Source: Zopfochytrium polystomum (taxonomy: Eukaryota > Chytridiomycota > Chytridiomycetes > Chytridiales > Chytridiaceae). Taken from it: a stretch of 64,000 nt of DNA. A model generated the notes under the pieces. It was not told the origin of the DNA, made no database searches, and was given only the letters and a program-made list of their open reading frames with translations. Within the stretch, counting starts at the first letter, position 1; each line of letters starts with the position of its first letter. Location of the stretch: the NCBI GenBank assembly GCA_025765615.1, contig JAIVFJ010000015.1, positions 372,001-436,000 of the forward strand, in the 5' to 3' direction. Positions 12,143-23,141 of the stretch are shown in pieces. The position numbers and the translations under genes were made by a program.

Positions 12143-13085
12143 GTGGGTCTCGCAAATCAGTTGTGTATTTTATTTTTTCTGGTTCCTGTGGAACGAGCTG
12201 GTGCGTACTGGCGCTCACTTATATGAAACTTGCTCTTTTGCCTTCAAACTTTCAACCTGCCGAAGTGAGTCTTCTGTCAAAAAATTATCGACAGAAAGTG
12301 CAAAATTTTCGCGTTTGCCTGTGTCTCGGGGCCTTGGTGAGCTTCCGTCCGAAAACGAGTATTCGGATCGAAAAAGAGTCAACACTCACTGGAACTGTCA
12401 ACGTCAACACTGTCCCTACGTGAACGTGATCTCGAAAGTGGATCTTTTAGCTTGTTTTGCTGCACGGTAGTGTCGGCGAAGTCACCCTCCGCAGTTCCTC
12501 CGGTTTTACGCCTTGCTGTCAGCGTCCGTGTTCCAATCGGAAGAAGTGCGACCGTGCAAAAATGCCGAGCCGAGTGGGTCTAATAGACTCTGTCTGGGAC
12601 GGTTCGGTGTGAACGTCGTCTCAGGGAAGCGGGAACACCAAAAAAAGTCCGAACCGGCTTCATCCGGAGCCAAGTTTCGGACTGGAACGAACCGGGCCGA
12701 TGTCATTTGAACATAGTTATGCCCATCCGTTCCAGTCCATGTTAAGTAGAAAAAATTCTCCGCTTCAAATGTCCTTTGTTTCATCAATCATTATGATAGA
12801 AAAGAGAAACGGGTCAAGAGACGCGTTTTAGCCAACGGAGTATCACCTGGATAACCTTGACTTGAAAACAAGAAGAAAAAAAAGGGTTGCCCGAGCACTC
12901 GAAAAATAGACGTTCTAAGCTCATCGAGAGGAGTGAAACAAAGAACACTGATTACGCTGGTAAAGCCGAGGTCCATAAATGGATAAAGTTACATGTATCA
13001 TACAAGAGGGTTTCGCGTCATTTCTCTCATCGTACAGCGAACCAACGTCACAGCGACACAAGTGAAGCCAGCTTCCATGTTTGCC
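12143..13085. other. Intergenic region, no gene supported
   Basis: About 940 bp between the 5' end of the membrane-protein gene and the 3' end of the RhoGAP gene (both minus). I see only short frames without motif or splice partners. Confidence 0.5.
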
Positions 13086-16000
13086 CTACGCGTAGTCACC
13101 GAGGTCATATAAATCTGTAGCGTCAGCCTCATCACGCAGCGTCCCACCACCGGCGCCAGCCTCCTCATCGGCGCCAGCCTCCACATAGTGTTGTTCCTGC
13201 TGCTGCTGTTGCGCGGCCGCTCGAACGCCCTCGCTTCCGTTCTCCGAGGGCTTCCCCGCCGTCGCCGCTGCCACGACCGCCGCCGCGGCCCTGCGCTCCA
13301 GCATCTCCCTCTCCCGCTCCTTTGCGGCGCTGGCCTTGACGGGGTCGTCCCAGCAAAAGACCAGTTCGTACTCTGCCAGCATGAGAGTCATGATGTTGGC
13401 GGGGACGCCCAGGGTCGGAGAAAATACGATGCCAACGTTTCGGAAGCTCATCTTATTGCGGTCAGCGCATTGCACGATGCGGATGAGGTGCGCGATGAGG
13501 CAGCTGAGGAGTGTGTAGTTGGGGAGCGGTAGTGCCGAGGCCTGGCGCGAGAGCTCAGTGATGCGGTCATCTCTGTCTGTAATTTCTGTGAAAGCGAGAA
13601 TGAGGTAGAACACCATTCACGGATTAGAATTCGGTTCTAACAAGATTTCATCGCGCTTTTTAGTCCTGAATAAGGGGGCAAGACTCCGCTACCCCATGAG
13701 AAAAAGGGAGTTACCTGTTATTTTTATGAAATCGCGCTGGTGGTGTTTTGTTAGCACTGTTGATGGCAACTCCCGTAGATAAAGCTTCAGCAATCCTGCG
13801 ATCGCGTGAACGTCGTACTGCTCCTCAGAAGCCAAGAGGTCAACATCGCCTTCCGTATTGAACCGGTGCTTCAAGCTCTGGATGGTAGCGTTCGAACCGG
13901 ATAGTCGGTAGATGCCCTCTTCTTCTTTAGCGTTTCGAGCTTCAAGATATTCTATGCATCGATAAACCACAGCAGGTAGCTCTGAGTAATCGCTCAGCCG
14001 TGATATCTCCACAGCCTGGTCTAGAGGTAGTCCAAAAACTCTGCGGTTGGGGTCGATTCGGTTGTCTGAGTGAACAAAATCTGTCATAAATTGATTTCAC
14101 CAGGGCATAAGAATTGAGAACAGCGTACCTAAGGTTTTGCGCTTGCCCCATTGAGCAATACCATTTAATTTCTTCGTCGCGCCGCCTTTTTTGCTTTGCG
14201 CGCTTTGTCCCCAACCACTTTGGTCAAGCGGAGGAAGCGGTGGGGGATTTTGCTCCATGATGCGGGTGCTGTCGTCCACAAAGCGGCGAGGCTCTCGTTT
14301 GGGCGGTACTACGGAAATTCTCGCGGATGGCGAAGTCGCCATAGGGCTACGGGGAAGGTCGGTTGGAATGCTGCTAGACGAGGTATCCGGGCCAGCGGGA
14401 CTTTTGAGTGGCCCTCCAGGACTGCTAATTTTCAAAAATTCTGCATTTCTGCTGCTTCTCCGTTCTTTATAGACCGATGGCACCGCCAAATTCCCGCTTG
14501 TGGTTGGGGGTGGCGGCAGCGACTTTGAAAGCTGGTTTGGCAGCGATTCAGACTTAAAGTCTCGTAAATCAACACCAAGGCCACTATTGCTCTCTGGGAG
14601 AGACTGGCTGAGCGGTGTGGAAGGCTGTGGGACAACACCGAGGAAGGAGCCAATCGCCTCATGATTTTCAGGACTGGCGGCAAGTTGAGCGGAATGCTGG
14701 TTGAATTGTTGAGGCACACTCAGCTGCTGCTGGAGTTGTTCCAGGGAAGATACTTGCTGAGAAGGGGAGAGCGCCGGCAACTGAGGAGCCTCTTGGCTTT
14801 GATAAATCTGCTGATGCTGCAAGAAAAGCTGCTGAAAGATTTGCTGTTGAGATAAATCACGTTGCATTGACAATGGTGGAGGGAGTATGTCTGTAAAGGA
14901 TTGCTGTCCACCAGACCGTGTGACGAATCCCTCTGCTTGAGGTTGGCGAACCGGCACAAACTGCTGGCTTGTTTGCGACTGACCAGAAAGAACAGTAGGT
15001 ACAACGTATCCCGGCCTCAAGTCAGCTATTCGTGCCGCTAACACACCCAACCACCCATCTCGATCGTCGTCAGTCTCTGCACTGAATGTATGGCGGTTAA
15101 GGATTCGGGAATCTTGGGGAGCAAGTTCCGGTACACCAGAGGAACTCGGCTGGAAAGAACCAGGACGGTATTCAATCACTACAAGAGAGTGCCTATGTTT
15201 TGAATCGATTGAAGGATTGCCCCGGAAGACCAGACAATGCTCAAGTTGGATCACCCCTAACACGTCCCGGGACGCTGGCTGTCAAAGCTGGTTAAATTTT
15301 AAAGAGACTAAATCAAGAGCCTCACAGTTTCGTAGTACTCAAGAGCGGAAGGACTGACTTTAAGATAACGCGACTTCCATCCCCCGAAGCTTTTGCCCTT
15401 CTTGGAAAGATAGCCTTCCTTGACATACCGTGAAGGCGGAGCAACATCCACCGGACCACGCAACGCTGGAAGAACTGACGGCGGGCTGTCCTGGATGGCA
15501 CTGGTCGTAAGAAATTCAACAATGTCCGGTAAATCAGACACGGCTGCAAGTGTCGTCTGAATGTAGAGCTCTAATGCCGTCCTTTTCGCTTCGTTCTTGG
15601 CCGGGTTCAAACTAAATACAAGCGCCTTGTCCGGCAGCTTTCCCATCTTTGCTTGCTGCTGGCGACCAACAACCTTTCGTAACTATTGGGTGAAAGCGGA
15701 GGTTGAAAAAAAGCTGCCTTCACCGAATTGTTACCTACCTTCGAGTCAAGTAGGACAAGGTCTCCATAAAGCTTTTGAACTCTCCAGCTCTCTCCCGTCG
15801 CAAGTCGGACTTCGACGGTGAAAGAAATCATATCTTTGTTGTGGAACGTAGTCGCAATGACGGTTACCAGCGAGCCTGCGGCGGAGAGCACATGCGGTGT
15901 TGACGAAGGCGCTGCGGGAGGACTGGAACCGTTGGGTAAGACTTGGCTTGAGTGCAGTGGCGCGGAAGGCTGCTGTGGAGGACGAGCTGGCAACGGGCCT

Positions 16001-16821
16001 TGCCCGCTTGGAGACACCTTGTGAAACGTATGCGCCACAAGATGTGCTGCGTCCGCCAGTTGATTCGGGCTGTTGCTGTTGCTGTCCTGAGGCTGCGGGG
16101 ATGTCGAAATTGATGCCCCCGTGTTGGAGGCAGACGAGGCAGTGGTCGGTGGAAGTGCATGGTTCGGTGGCGGGTGAAGGCTGGATTTTTGAGCCAAAAT
16201 GTTAGGAGAGCCATTCGGTCCCGCCCGAGCAGGCTGGGAGGGCTGGCTTTCGTGAGTCTGTCCCGAGCTTGCTGATGACCGCCGACCAGGTTGCGCAGTT
16301 TCTGGGAGCTGGACGGTACCAGCAGAAGGTCGCCGTCCGTGCGGTGGAATGAGATCATGTGGCTGCTGTTGAATAATCAGTAGTTGCTGTTGCTGTCTTT
16401 GTATATGTTGCTGCTGCTGGAGGATGATACCCTGCATTTCCTGGGCCTGTTTTTGGAGCACCACCGCGAGGTCGTTTGAGGATTTCAGCTGGGTACGAAG
16501 GTCCAGCTCGAGACGTGAGAACGATTCTGACCGTTCTTGCATGTCGCGGTTGAGCCGGTCTTCGCGATCGGACGCGGCGGCGACGGCGGCGCGAATGGTG
16601 GACTCTTCGGCCACGGACTCGGAGACCTGCCCCTGCAGTTGGTGGACGATGGCGCGCTGCTTCTCGATGATCTTCCACATCTGTTCGTTCTGCGTGCGCA
16701 GCGAGAGGCGGTCGGCGACGAGATACTCGATAATTTCGGTCATGGATTCTCCGGCGGCGAGGTGGGCGCGAATGCCAGCCTGCACATCGCCCAGATCGAA
16801 AGGGTCGCCAACGGCCCCTGT

Positions 16822-16852
<31 letters not shown>

Positions 16853-16920
16853 GTTCTCACTGGGGCGGTGAGGAGGAGTGACGACGCAGTTCCCTCGGGG
16901 ATGATGCTGCTGCTGCTCAT
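13086..16920 (-). CDS. Rho GTPase-activating protein with PX and PH domains (Bem3-like)
   Basis: Five minus-strand exons: 16920-15739, 15658-15326, 15278-14129, 14080-13715, 13585-13086; 1176 residues. It probably turns off Rho/Cdc42-type GTPases at membranes during polar growth. The N-terminal third is Ser/Ala/Gln-rich with a coiled-coil stretch around residues 75-180. A PX-like domain follows (TTFHNKDMISFTVEVR, KLPDK). A PH domain runs from VKEGYLSKKGKSFGGWKSRYLKV to DDRDGWLGVLAARI, split by one intron. A Gln/Pro/Ser-rich linker comes next, then the RhoGAP domain (about 895-1100). The arginine finger is in GIYRLSG; NAKEEE, LLKLYLRELP, NKMSFRNVGIVFSPTL and NIM are also visible. PX-PH-RhoGAP order matches Bem3. 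The frame upstream of 16920 has no ATG, so this ATG is chosen. An alternative acceptor at 14065 would delete five residues. Confidence 0.87.
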
Positions 16921-17323
16921 GTGCGCCGAGGAGGTCAGTCTGTCAGTCAGGTTGAAGGATAGGCGGGTGGTGCGGCGTGGTGGTGCGGCGGGTTGTTTTG
17001 GAGAGTGTGGGAAGTGGGAAGTGGCAGCGGCAGCAGCGGCAGAGGCGGTTTTTTTCCCAAAGCACGAACAGGACAAAAAAGGAAAGCAGGGTTTTGTTTT
17101 TGTTGTTGTTGTTTTGTTTTTTTTTAGATTTTTTTTTTCTTTTTTTTTCCCCTCGTGTCACATGCACACAATCAATCACACAACCCGCCCGTGGACGGAA
17201 AAGGAACAAGACGAAAGAATCATTGAAAGCTTGCTTTGGCGAATGAATGAATGAATGAATGAACGAAATGTGTGGATCGACATTTGATTGACATTGATTT
17301 GAGTTGGAGGGCGGTGTGCGTGT

Positions 17324-17359
<36 letters not shown>

Positions 17360-17461
17360 TGTGTGAGGATATCAGAAAAACTGCCGATTTTCGATCGAGC
17401 ATCGAGCCAACCAACGACCAACAGAGCCGAACTGAACCACTGCCAGAAGGGCAGGCAACCA
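16921..17461. promoter_or_regulatory. Divergent promoter region between RhoGAP and P450 genes, with GT microsatellite
   Basis: About 540 bp between two gene starts pointing away from each other. It holds a T-rich tract (17095-17150), a GAAT tetranucleotide run near 17240 and a GT dinucleotide run at about 17329-17358. Both promoters must lie here by position; no specific factor site is assigned. Confidence 0.5.
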
Positions 17462-19424
17462 ATGCCAGTCGTGATCCCCGCTCCTTCGTCGTCATGGGCG
17501 GCCCTCACCCTCCGTGTCGCGCTTGCCCTGGGCGTTCCGGCGTGGCTCGCCTACATCCTCTACATCCGCCCCTTCCGCTCGCCGCTGCGCAAACTGCCCG
17601 GGCCCCCTCCCACAAACTGGTGGTCTCTGCTCGGCAAGTTTCCCGAGATCCTGCGCCAAGAGGCCGGCGTCCCGCAGCTGCAGTGGGCGAAGCAGTACGG
17701 CGGCATGGTCCTCTACTACGGCCTCTTCAACACCCCACGCGTTCTGGTCACGTCGCCAACCGCCCTCAGGCGGATCTACGGGACGCATGCGCACCTGTAC
17801 ACGCGGTCGGCGCAGCAGACAAAGGCTTTGAAAGAGTGCGTGCGACATTGGTTCCAATGATGCTTTGTCGAGTCGCTGACGACGTGATCGCTGGACTTTC
17901 GCCCGTCCTGAACGCAGATTCACCGGAAATGGCCTCTTGACCGCAGAGGGTGATCAGCACAAGCGCCAGCGTGCGCTGATCAATCCTTCCTTCCGAGTGA
18001 AGCACATTGCCGCAATGACGCCCCTCTTTGCAGACTCGGCCGACGAGCTTGTCCGCGCATGGATCGATTTGATCGAGGGTGGTGCAGCTCTCGATGATCA
18101 GGGCGTCAAGTCCCTCAACCTCGATGTTCACCGCGAAGCAGCTAAAGTCACTCTTGATATCATTGGCCGAGCAGGTGGGATCAGTCTTTTCACATCGTGT
18201 AGACCCGATCGCGCGCTGAGCTTTGGTGCACTTGTAGGCTTCGGTTACGACTTCACGGCCGTGCAAAACAAGAAGAGCCCTCTCTACGAGTCGTTCCAAA
18301 CAATCTTGCGGTACAACTCGCCCACCGTTCCCAACATCGTGCGAACCCTGCTGCCGTTTTTGGCGTACATTCCCACGGAGGGACAACGAGAATACAAGAA
18401 GGCGAGGGCTGTCCTCCGATCGTGTGTCGAGGACATTATCGAAAGTCGCTACCAAAACTTGGCCTCGAAAGACGGTGACTCGGACACGGACTTGCTCAGT
18501 ATCCTCATCCGCGCCAATGAAGAGAGCGACGACAAGATATCCAAGGACGAGATTGAAGGACAGGTTGGTAACTCGTGCTTCCTTAGCGAAACGACGTTTG
18601 AAACAAACAAAACCCCTCGATTGTAAAAAAAAAACAGGTACTCACCTTCTTGATTGCTGGCCACGAGACGACCAGCGTCAGCCTCACGTGGACCCTCCAC
18701 CTCCTCTCGGAACACCCACAAATCCAATCCCGCCTCCGCGCCGAAATCGACAGCCTCCTGCCCCGAAACCCCCCCTTTTCTTCCTCGGAGCTGACTTTCG
18801 ATCAGGTCCACAGCCTGCCATTGCTCGACGCAGTCGTCAAGGAAACCCTTCGTCTCATCCCCCCCGTCCCGCTCAACGGTCGCCAGGCGGCTCAGGACGA
18901 CGTGCTCGACGGCTTCTTCATCCCGCGCGGAACCATGGTGTTCACCCCGCCGCTGGTCATGCACAGGCTGCCCGCGTACTGGGGTGAAGACGCCGACCAG
19001 TTTGTTCCGGATAGGTGGATGGGCGGCGGGAAGGCGGCGGGGGCTGGCGGTGCGGAAACCGCGGACAATGCCGCTGCCGTGAGCTCTGCGGAAGGCGCTG
19101 CGTCGGGCGCAAAAGCGTTTGGCGCTTACATGCCGTTCCTGCTTGGCCCACGGTGAGATAACAAAATGGCGTTTACGTGTTTTCATTTTCCTTTGACCTA
19201 ATGTGCCTCTTCTCAACTCTCTCTGTGACGCCAACTCGCGCCCCCACCCCAGGAACTGCATCGGCGCGCGCTTCGCCCTGACAGAGCTGAAAGTCCTGCT
19301 CGTCCTCCTGCTGCGCGAATTCGAGTTCAAGCCTGTCCCTGGATTCAAGTTTCAAAAGAAGCTCGAGGTCACTTGGAAGCCGCAACCGTCGCTTCTTCTC
19401 AATGTTCGGCGGCGCGCAAACTGA
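17462..19424 (+). CDS. Cytochrome P450 monooxygenase
   Basis: Five exons: 17462-17835, 17918-18174, 18238-18563, 18638-19152, 19253-19424; introns of 82, 62, 74 and 100 bp; 547 residues. The N-terminal hydrophobic anchor (ALTLRVALALGVPAWLAYILY) followed by LRKLPGPPP is typical of an ER-bound microsomal P450. The C-helix region reads TGNGLLTAEGDQHKRQR. The I-helix oxygen-activation motif is AGHETTS, the K-helix ExxR is in KETLRLIP, and the heme-cysteine motif FLLGPRNCIG is complete but is split by the last intron. An Ala/Gly-rich insertion of about 40 residues lies between the PDRW motif and the heme loop, which is longer than usual. The substrate cannot be deduced. The start at 17462 is the ATG directly before the hydrophobic anchor; an upstream frame adds only about 33 residues and is not needed. 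Confidence 0.92.
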
Positions 19425-20216
19425 ACCCCTGGCATCGCGTTTTCTCTCCCCGCCTCCGATCTAATTCTGTTTGCAAGGGCGCGAGAAGTGCAAAAGGCGG
19501 GAGAAGCCCAAATGACGGGGAGCTCTTTATTCCACAATGCAGCCGGCGTTATGTTCCTTGTTTGCAAGCATAATTACCCCATTTCCCATCGCCTGTGCAA
19601 CTTTGGATGGTTCCACTGTCACCATCCCGATCGGAGAAATCTGTTATGAACCAAAATATCTGATGTCAATATGCTCTTGCGCGCGGGCTTACCCTGCGGA
19701 GTGACCGTAATGGAGAAGTTGTTGTTTCACGGCTGATGCTTTGTCACCAAAGACGTACTCTCCAGTTCGGCATTAAAATTGGCCAATACTGCAGTGCTCA
19801 CTGCTCCCGACTCCGGCAGTTGTTACCGCAGTGCACAATACTCCCGAGAGTCCGATTCCTTTTTGTACGGACGACGATGTGCCGTGAGCCATGAGCCCAC
19901 AAAAACTCACGAGCTCGTGTCGCTTCCATCCGAAAAAGGGCTAGAAACAACCAGAGAAAATTGTGCATTTCACCTGGGTCTATCGCACATGCGCAGAATT
20001 TTCCAAGTGCTGGCGGCTGTGAAGCGAGTGGGTTTAAACGTTTCATCTATTGCCAAGCGTCCTTTCCTCACTTGTTTTCAGCAAAGGAGAAGGAAAGAGA
20101 GTTGGGCTCTAATCAGAAGGCTCTCCCTCATTGCTGAGAGAGAGCAACATCATCATTTGGAACACTGCCGAAGGAAAAACTAAGAAAGGAGGGAAGGAGT
20201 GAAACAAACACACAGG

Positions 20217-20218
<2 letters not shown>

Positions 20219-20275
<57 letters not shown>

Positions 20276-20300
20276 GCACACACAAACACACACAGACACA
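20219..20300. repeat. CA dinucleotide microsatellite
   Basis: An uninterrupted CA run of roughly 55 bp (about 20219-20274) followed by imperfect CACACAA/CACAGA units to about 20300. The long Cys/Val frames in the region are translations of this run and not genes. Confidence 0.95.
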
Positions 20301-20689
20301 CCCCAAACAGATAATATGAAAAAACAAAGCAGGAGGGAGAGAAAAGAAAGAAAAAAATCCTGCTCTCGCCGCGAATTAAGTAAGGGTGCATCAAACAACC
20401 ACACATCTCCCACATCACCGATCCACAAGCACATAGGCTCAATCCTTACTCCTCTCTGCCTTCCATGTCTTGAGTCGAGGTCTCATAGTTTCTCACACAC
20501 GTTCATTTTGCTGCTCATAAACCAGACTTTTTGGGGGAGTAAAGAGGTTTCCGTTATCAAAACGACATGCACTTAACTGGAAACTCTGAGAACGGCATCT
20601 TTGGCAGACGTTCGAGTTTCAGGTGCGAGAAACGCTTTGCCTCATACAAGATCATTCAGATAAGCTCTTCTCGTTGGGAGCTATGGCCT

Positions 20690-21235
20690 CCCTCACCACT
20701 GAGGTGAGCTTTGCACGCGGGTACTGGGGAAAGTTTGCTGCAGCTTGCCTTGCAGCAGCCATGGCACGTTCCTTGGCTGCACCAACAATCGAGCCAACAG
20801 CTGTCTCAGCCTCTGCAAAGGTGACTTGAGCAGCCACGAAAGCCGAGACCGCTCGACCCATCGGCTGTACCAGCGACAAGTGCTTCTGCAAACCCTTCCC
20901 ATGCAACCTCGCACTGCTGCTCAATCTATTTGAAGGAAGATGGCGTGACAGGAGACCCACGGAATGGTTGAAAGCGCCACTACAAACAGTACAGTCTGTC
21001 CCGTCTCACCGGTCCCGCAAAGTCTCGTTTTTCTTCAATCATGGCTCGAAGCCAGCCTGTTGCTTCAAGTCGTTGCTGGTTCTCAAACAAAACAGCAGCT
21101 CAAAGAGCAGAAGCAACGGCAGTTTCCTTGACTGAACCGGCAATCGAGTCAACAGCCGCAGGAGCTTCTGCAAAGCTGACTTACGCTTTCAAAAGCCGTA
21201 ACCGTCAGACTAGCGTCGTAGGCGCCACAAACAAG
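20690..21235 (-). repeat. Degenerate duplicated coding-like unit (Ala-rich), minus strand
   Basis: Two stretches, about 20750-20850 and 21100-21205, align on the minus strand and share protein-level similarity. One encodes FAEAETAVGSIVGAAKE followed by AMAAARQ, the other FAEAPAAVDSIAGSVKE followed by AVASAL. The second copy has a one-base shift immediately upstream, next to a GTAAGT that could be a splice donor. This looks like either two exons of a repetitive protein or a decayed tandem duplication. I cannot connect them into an open gene model, so function is unknown. Confidence 0.4.
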
Positions 21236-23141
21236 GACATCTACGAACGCCGTCCGTGCAGCCTGGTAGCGGCTTTCGATCATTTGATTGGGCCGTGTGG
21301 CAGAAACAGGGTTGACAGAAAGAGATACTTAACGTTTTTGCCAAGCATCAAAGCCCATCAACGAATCGCGCCACTCACCATTTCAGCAAAGCGCCACTGC
21401 TTGAATGTTTGTTTGAACCCTGGCTCGCTGTCAGCGTGCGACAAGTTGTCGAGGCCGAGGTAAAGCAATTTGGTTGGAGCGTTACTGGGCTTACCGCTTT
21501 GGACAACCCCGGGGCCCAATTCTTTAGGTAGTGTGACAGCGGCGCCAGTTACGTTCGTGAGTGGAGGTCACGTGACGGTCACGTGTGTGGGAGATAGTCG
21601 CATAACAAAAAAAAAAAAAAAAACCCACCACATTTTCAATCCTAGTGAACAGTGAAGGCGCGGTCAAGAGCCAACACAAAGCGGGTGGCATCAGCAGGAT
21701 GCCGTGGTGGCCTGCGTGGTACGCGCATGAAACAGTTGTCCGCGAGCAGTTAGTGCGCGCGAGCAAACACAATAGCAAGTCACCGGCAGGGGACAACGGA
21801 GCTCGCCGGGTCAGTTGAGGACAGGGCGAGAGCGGTTAGATCACAACAGTACGTGGCGGATCCATCAACAACAGCGCTGGGCGAGCAGCGGGTGGCGGAT
21901 CGAAGTAGGTCGAAGCCGTCACAACACGCAGGGACGTCGGCGGAGGTATTCTAGCTGATCTACCAGTTGCAGCGGGTGCACGCTTAACGGAGATGCCTTG
22001 GCATAAGTCGGGAACGGCTGAACGAAGTCATTCGCGAGTGAAAGTAGAGTGTCTCCCAGTGTCTCCCAACTCTGTACTTTGTTCCCCGAGCTTGGGGGAA
22101 GTAAGGAGCTAACAATCCAACGTCTTCCAGATTTGGGGGAGGTGAAGAACGCGTTCGCAAGGTGTTGCGTACTGATTTTTCTCTCTGAGTAGGAGGGGCA
22201 AACTCTTCATGTTTTTGCTCGTGTTTTCTTTCATTCATTCCTCCGTCTTTCATTTTTCCTCCGACCGCCTGCCTCGCGAAGATCAGAGTGTGTCATGAAG
22301 AAATAAACATTTTTTTCCCCTCATCCATCCATGTGCAAATTTTTAAAGCATGCCTGATCTCTTCCACCGCCGTAAACCCACTGGTAAGGGCGATGGACCC
22401 GGCCCCAAAAATCTCTTGGGTAACCTGGGTTGTGTGATTCCTGCCAACCGAGTAATCCTTATTCCCATCAATACTGCCTCCAAACAAAATCGAACCGGCC
22501 CCCCACGGTGGGTGAACAAAAACTGGCCGACAAAACGGACTCCTTGATAATTGGCAGCGAAGATTCTTTGCATCTGCCGTCTTTTCTTTTGCGCCCGCCG
22601 CCGCCCTTGGCTATCAGCGTGGTAGCTTGGGGACCAAGTGCCGACGCCGCAAGTGCTGCTGGCACTTTCGCCCCCGAATGCTATTGCTTACCACTCCCAG
22701 AGTGCAGGAGGAAGAACTTGAAAGCGCACCACTGCAGTTAGGTGACTTGACCTTCCACACTGTATCGTCCGCCTGTTGGATTGCTCGGCCCTCTGGATTG
22801 ACCTCCCTTTCCCTCTCTTTACTTCTTGGACCTACGGGCGTGCAATCGGCTGTACCTAGCGTTGCGATATTTGGCCAGTGTCGAGTGGAAAGACTTCAAG
22901 TGAACTGATGGTCCAATCTCTGCGTGGTTGTTCGCATCAAATTAGTCAACTAATCGCTTCATGTTTAGTGCTTCTTTGGCGTTAGTGGCGGCTACACAGA
23001 TAACGCACACCCCTCGAATAGAATCCGCTGAATAAAGGTCAAACAGAATGGTATTTTCGAACACGCGCAAAACTCCAGGAATGGATATACGTCATCGGTT
23101 TGGGGAACATTGGAGGCCGGCAAGAAACTCAGGCGCACTAA

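Larger units (their letters stand above)
19425..23141. other. Gene-poor region with simple repeats and a degenerate repeat
   Basis: About 3.7 kb without a gene I can support. It contains a CA microsatellite near 20219-20300, a poly(A) run near 21607-21623, two closely spaced CACGTG palindromes near 21568-21586, and a degenerate Ala-rich coding-like repeat between about 20690 and 21235. Other frames, such as those near 22350-22570 on both strands, show no recognisable motif. Confidence 0.5.

Noticed and set aside
20180..20442. Cys/Val-rich minus-strand frames
   Set aside because: Translation of a CA/GT microsatellite.
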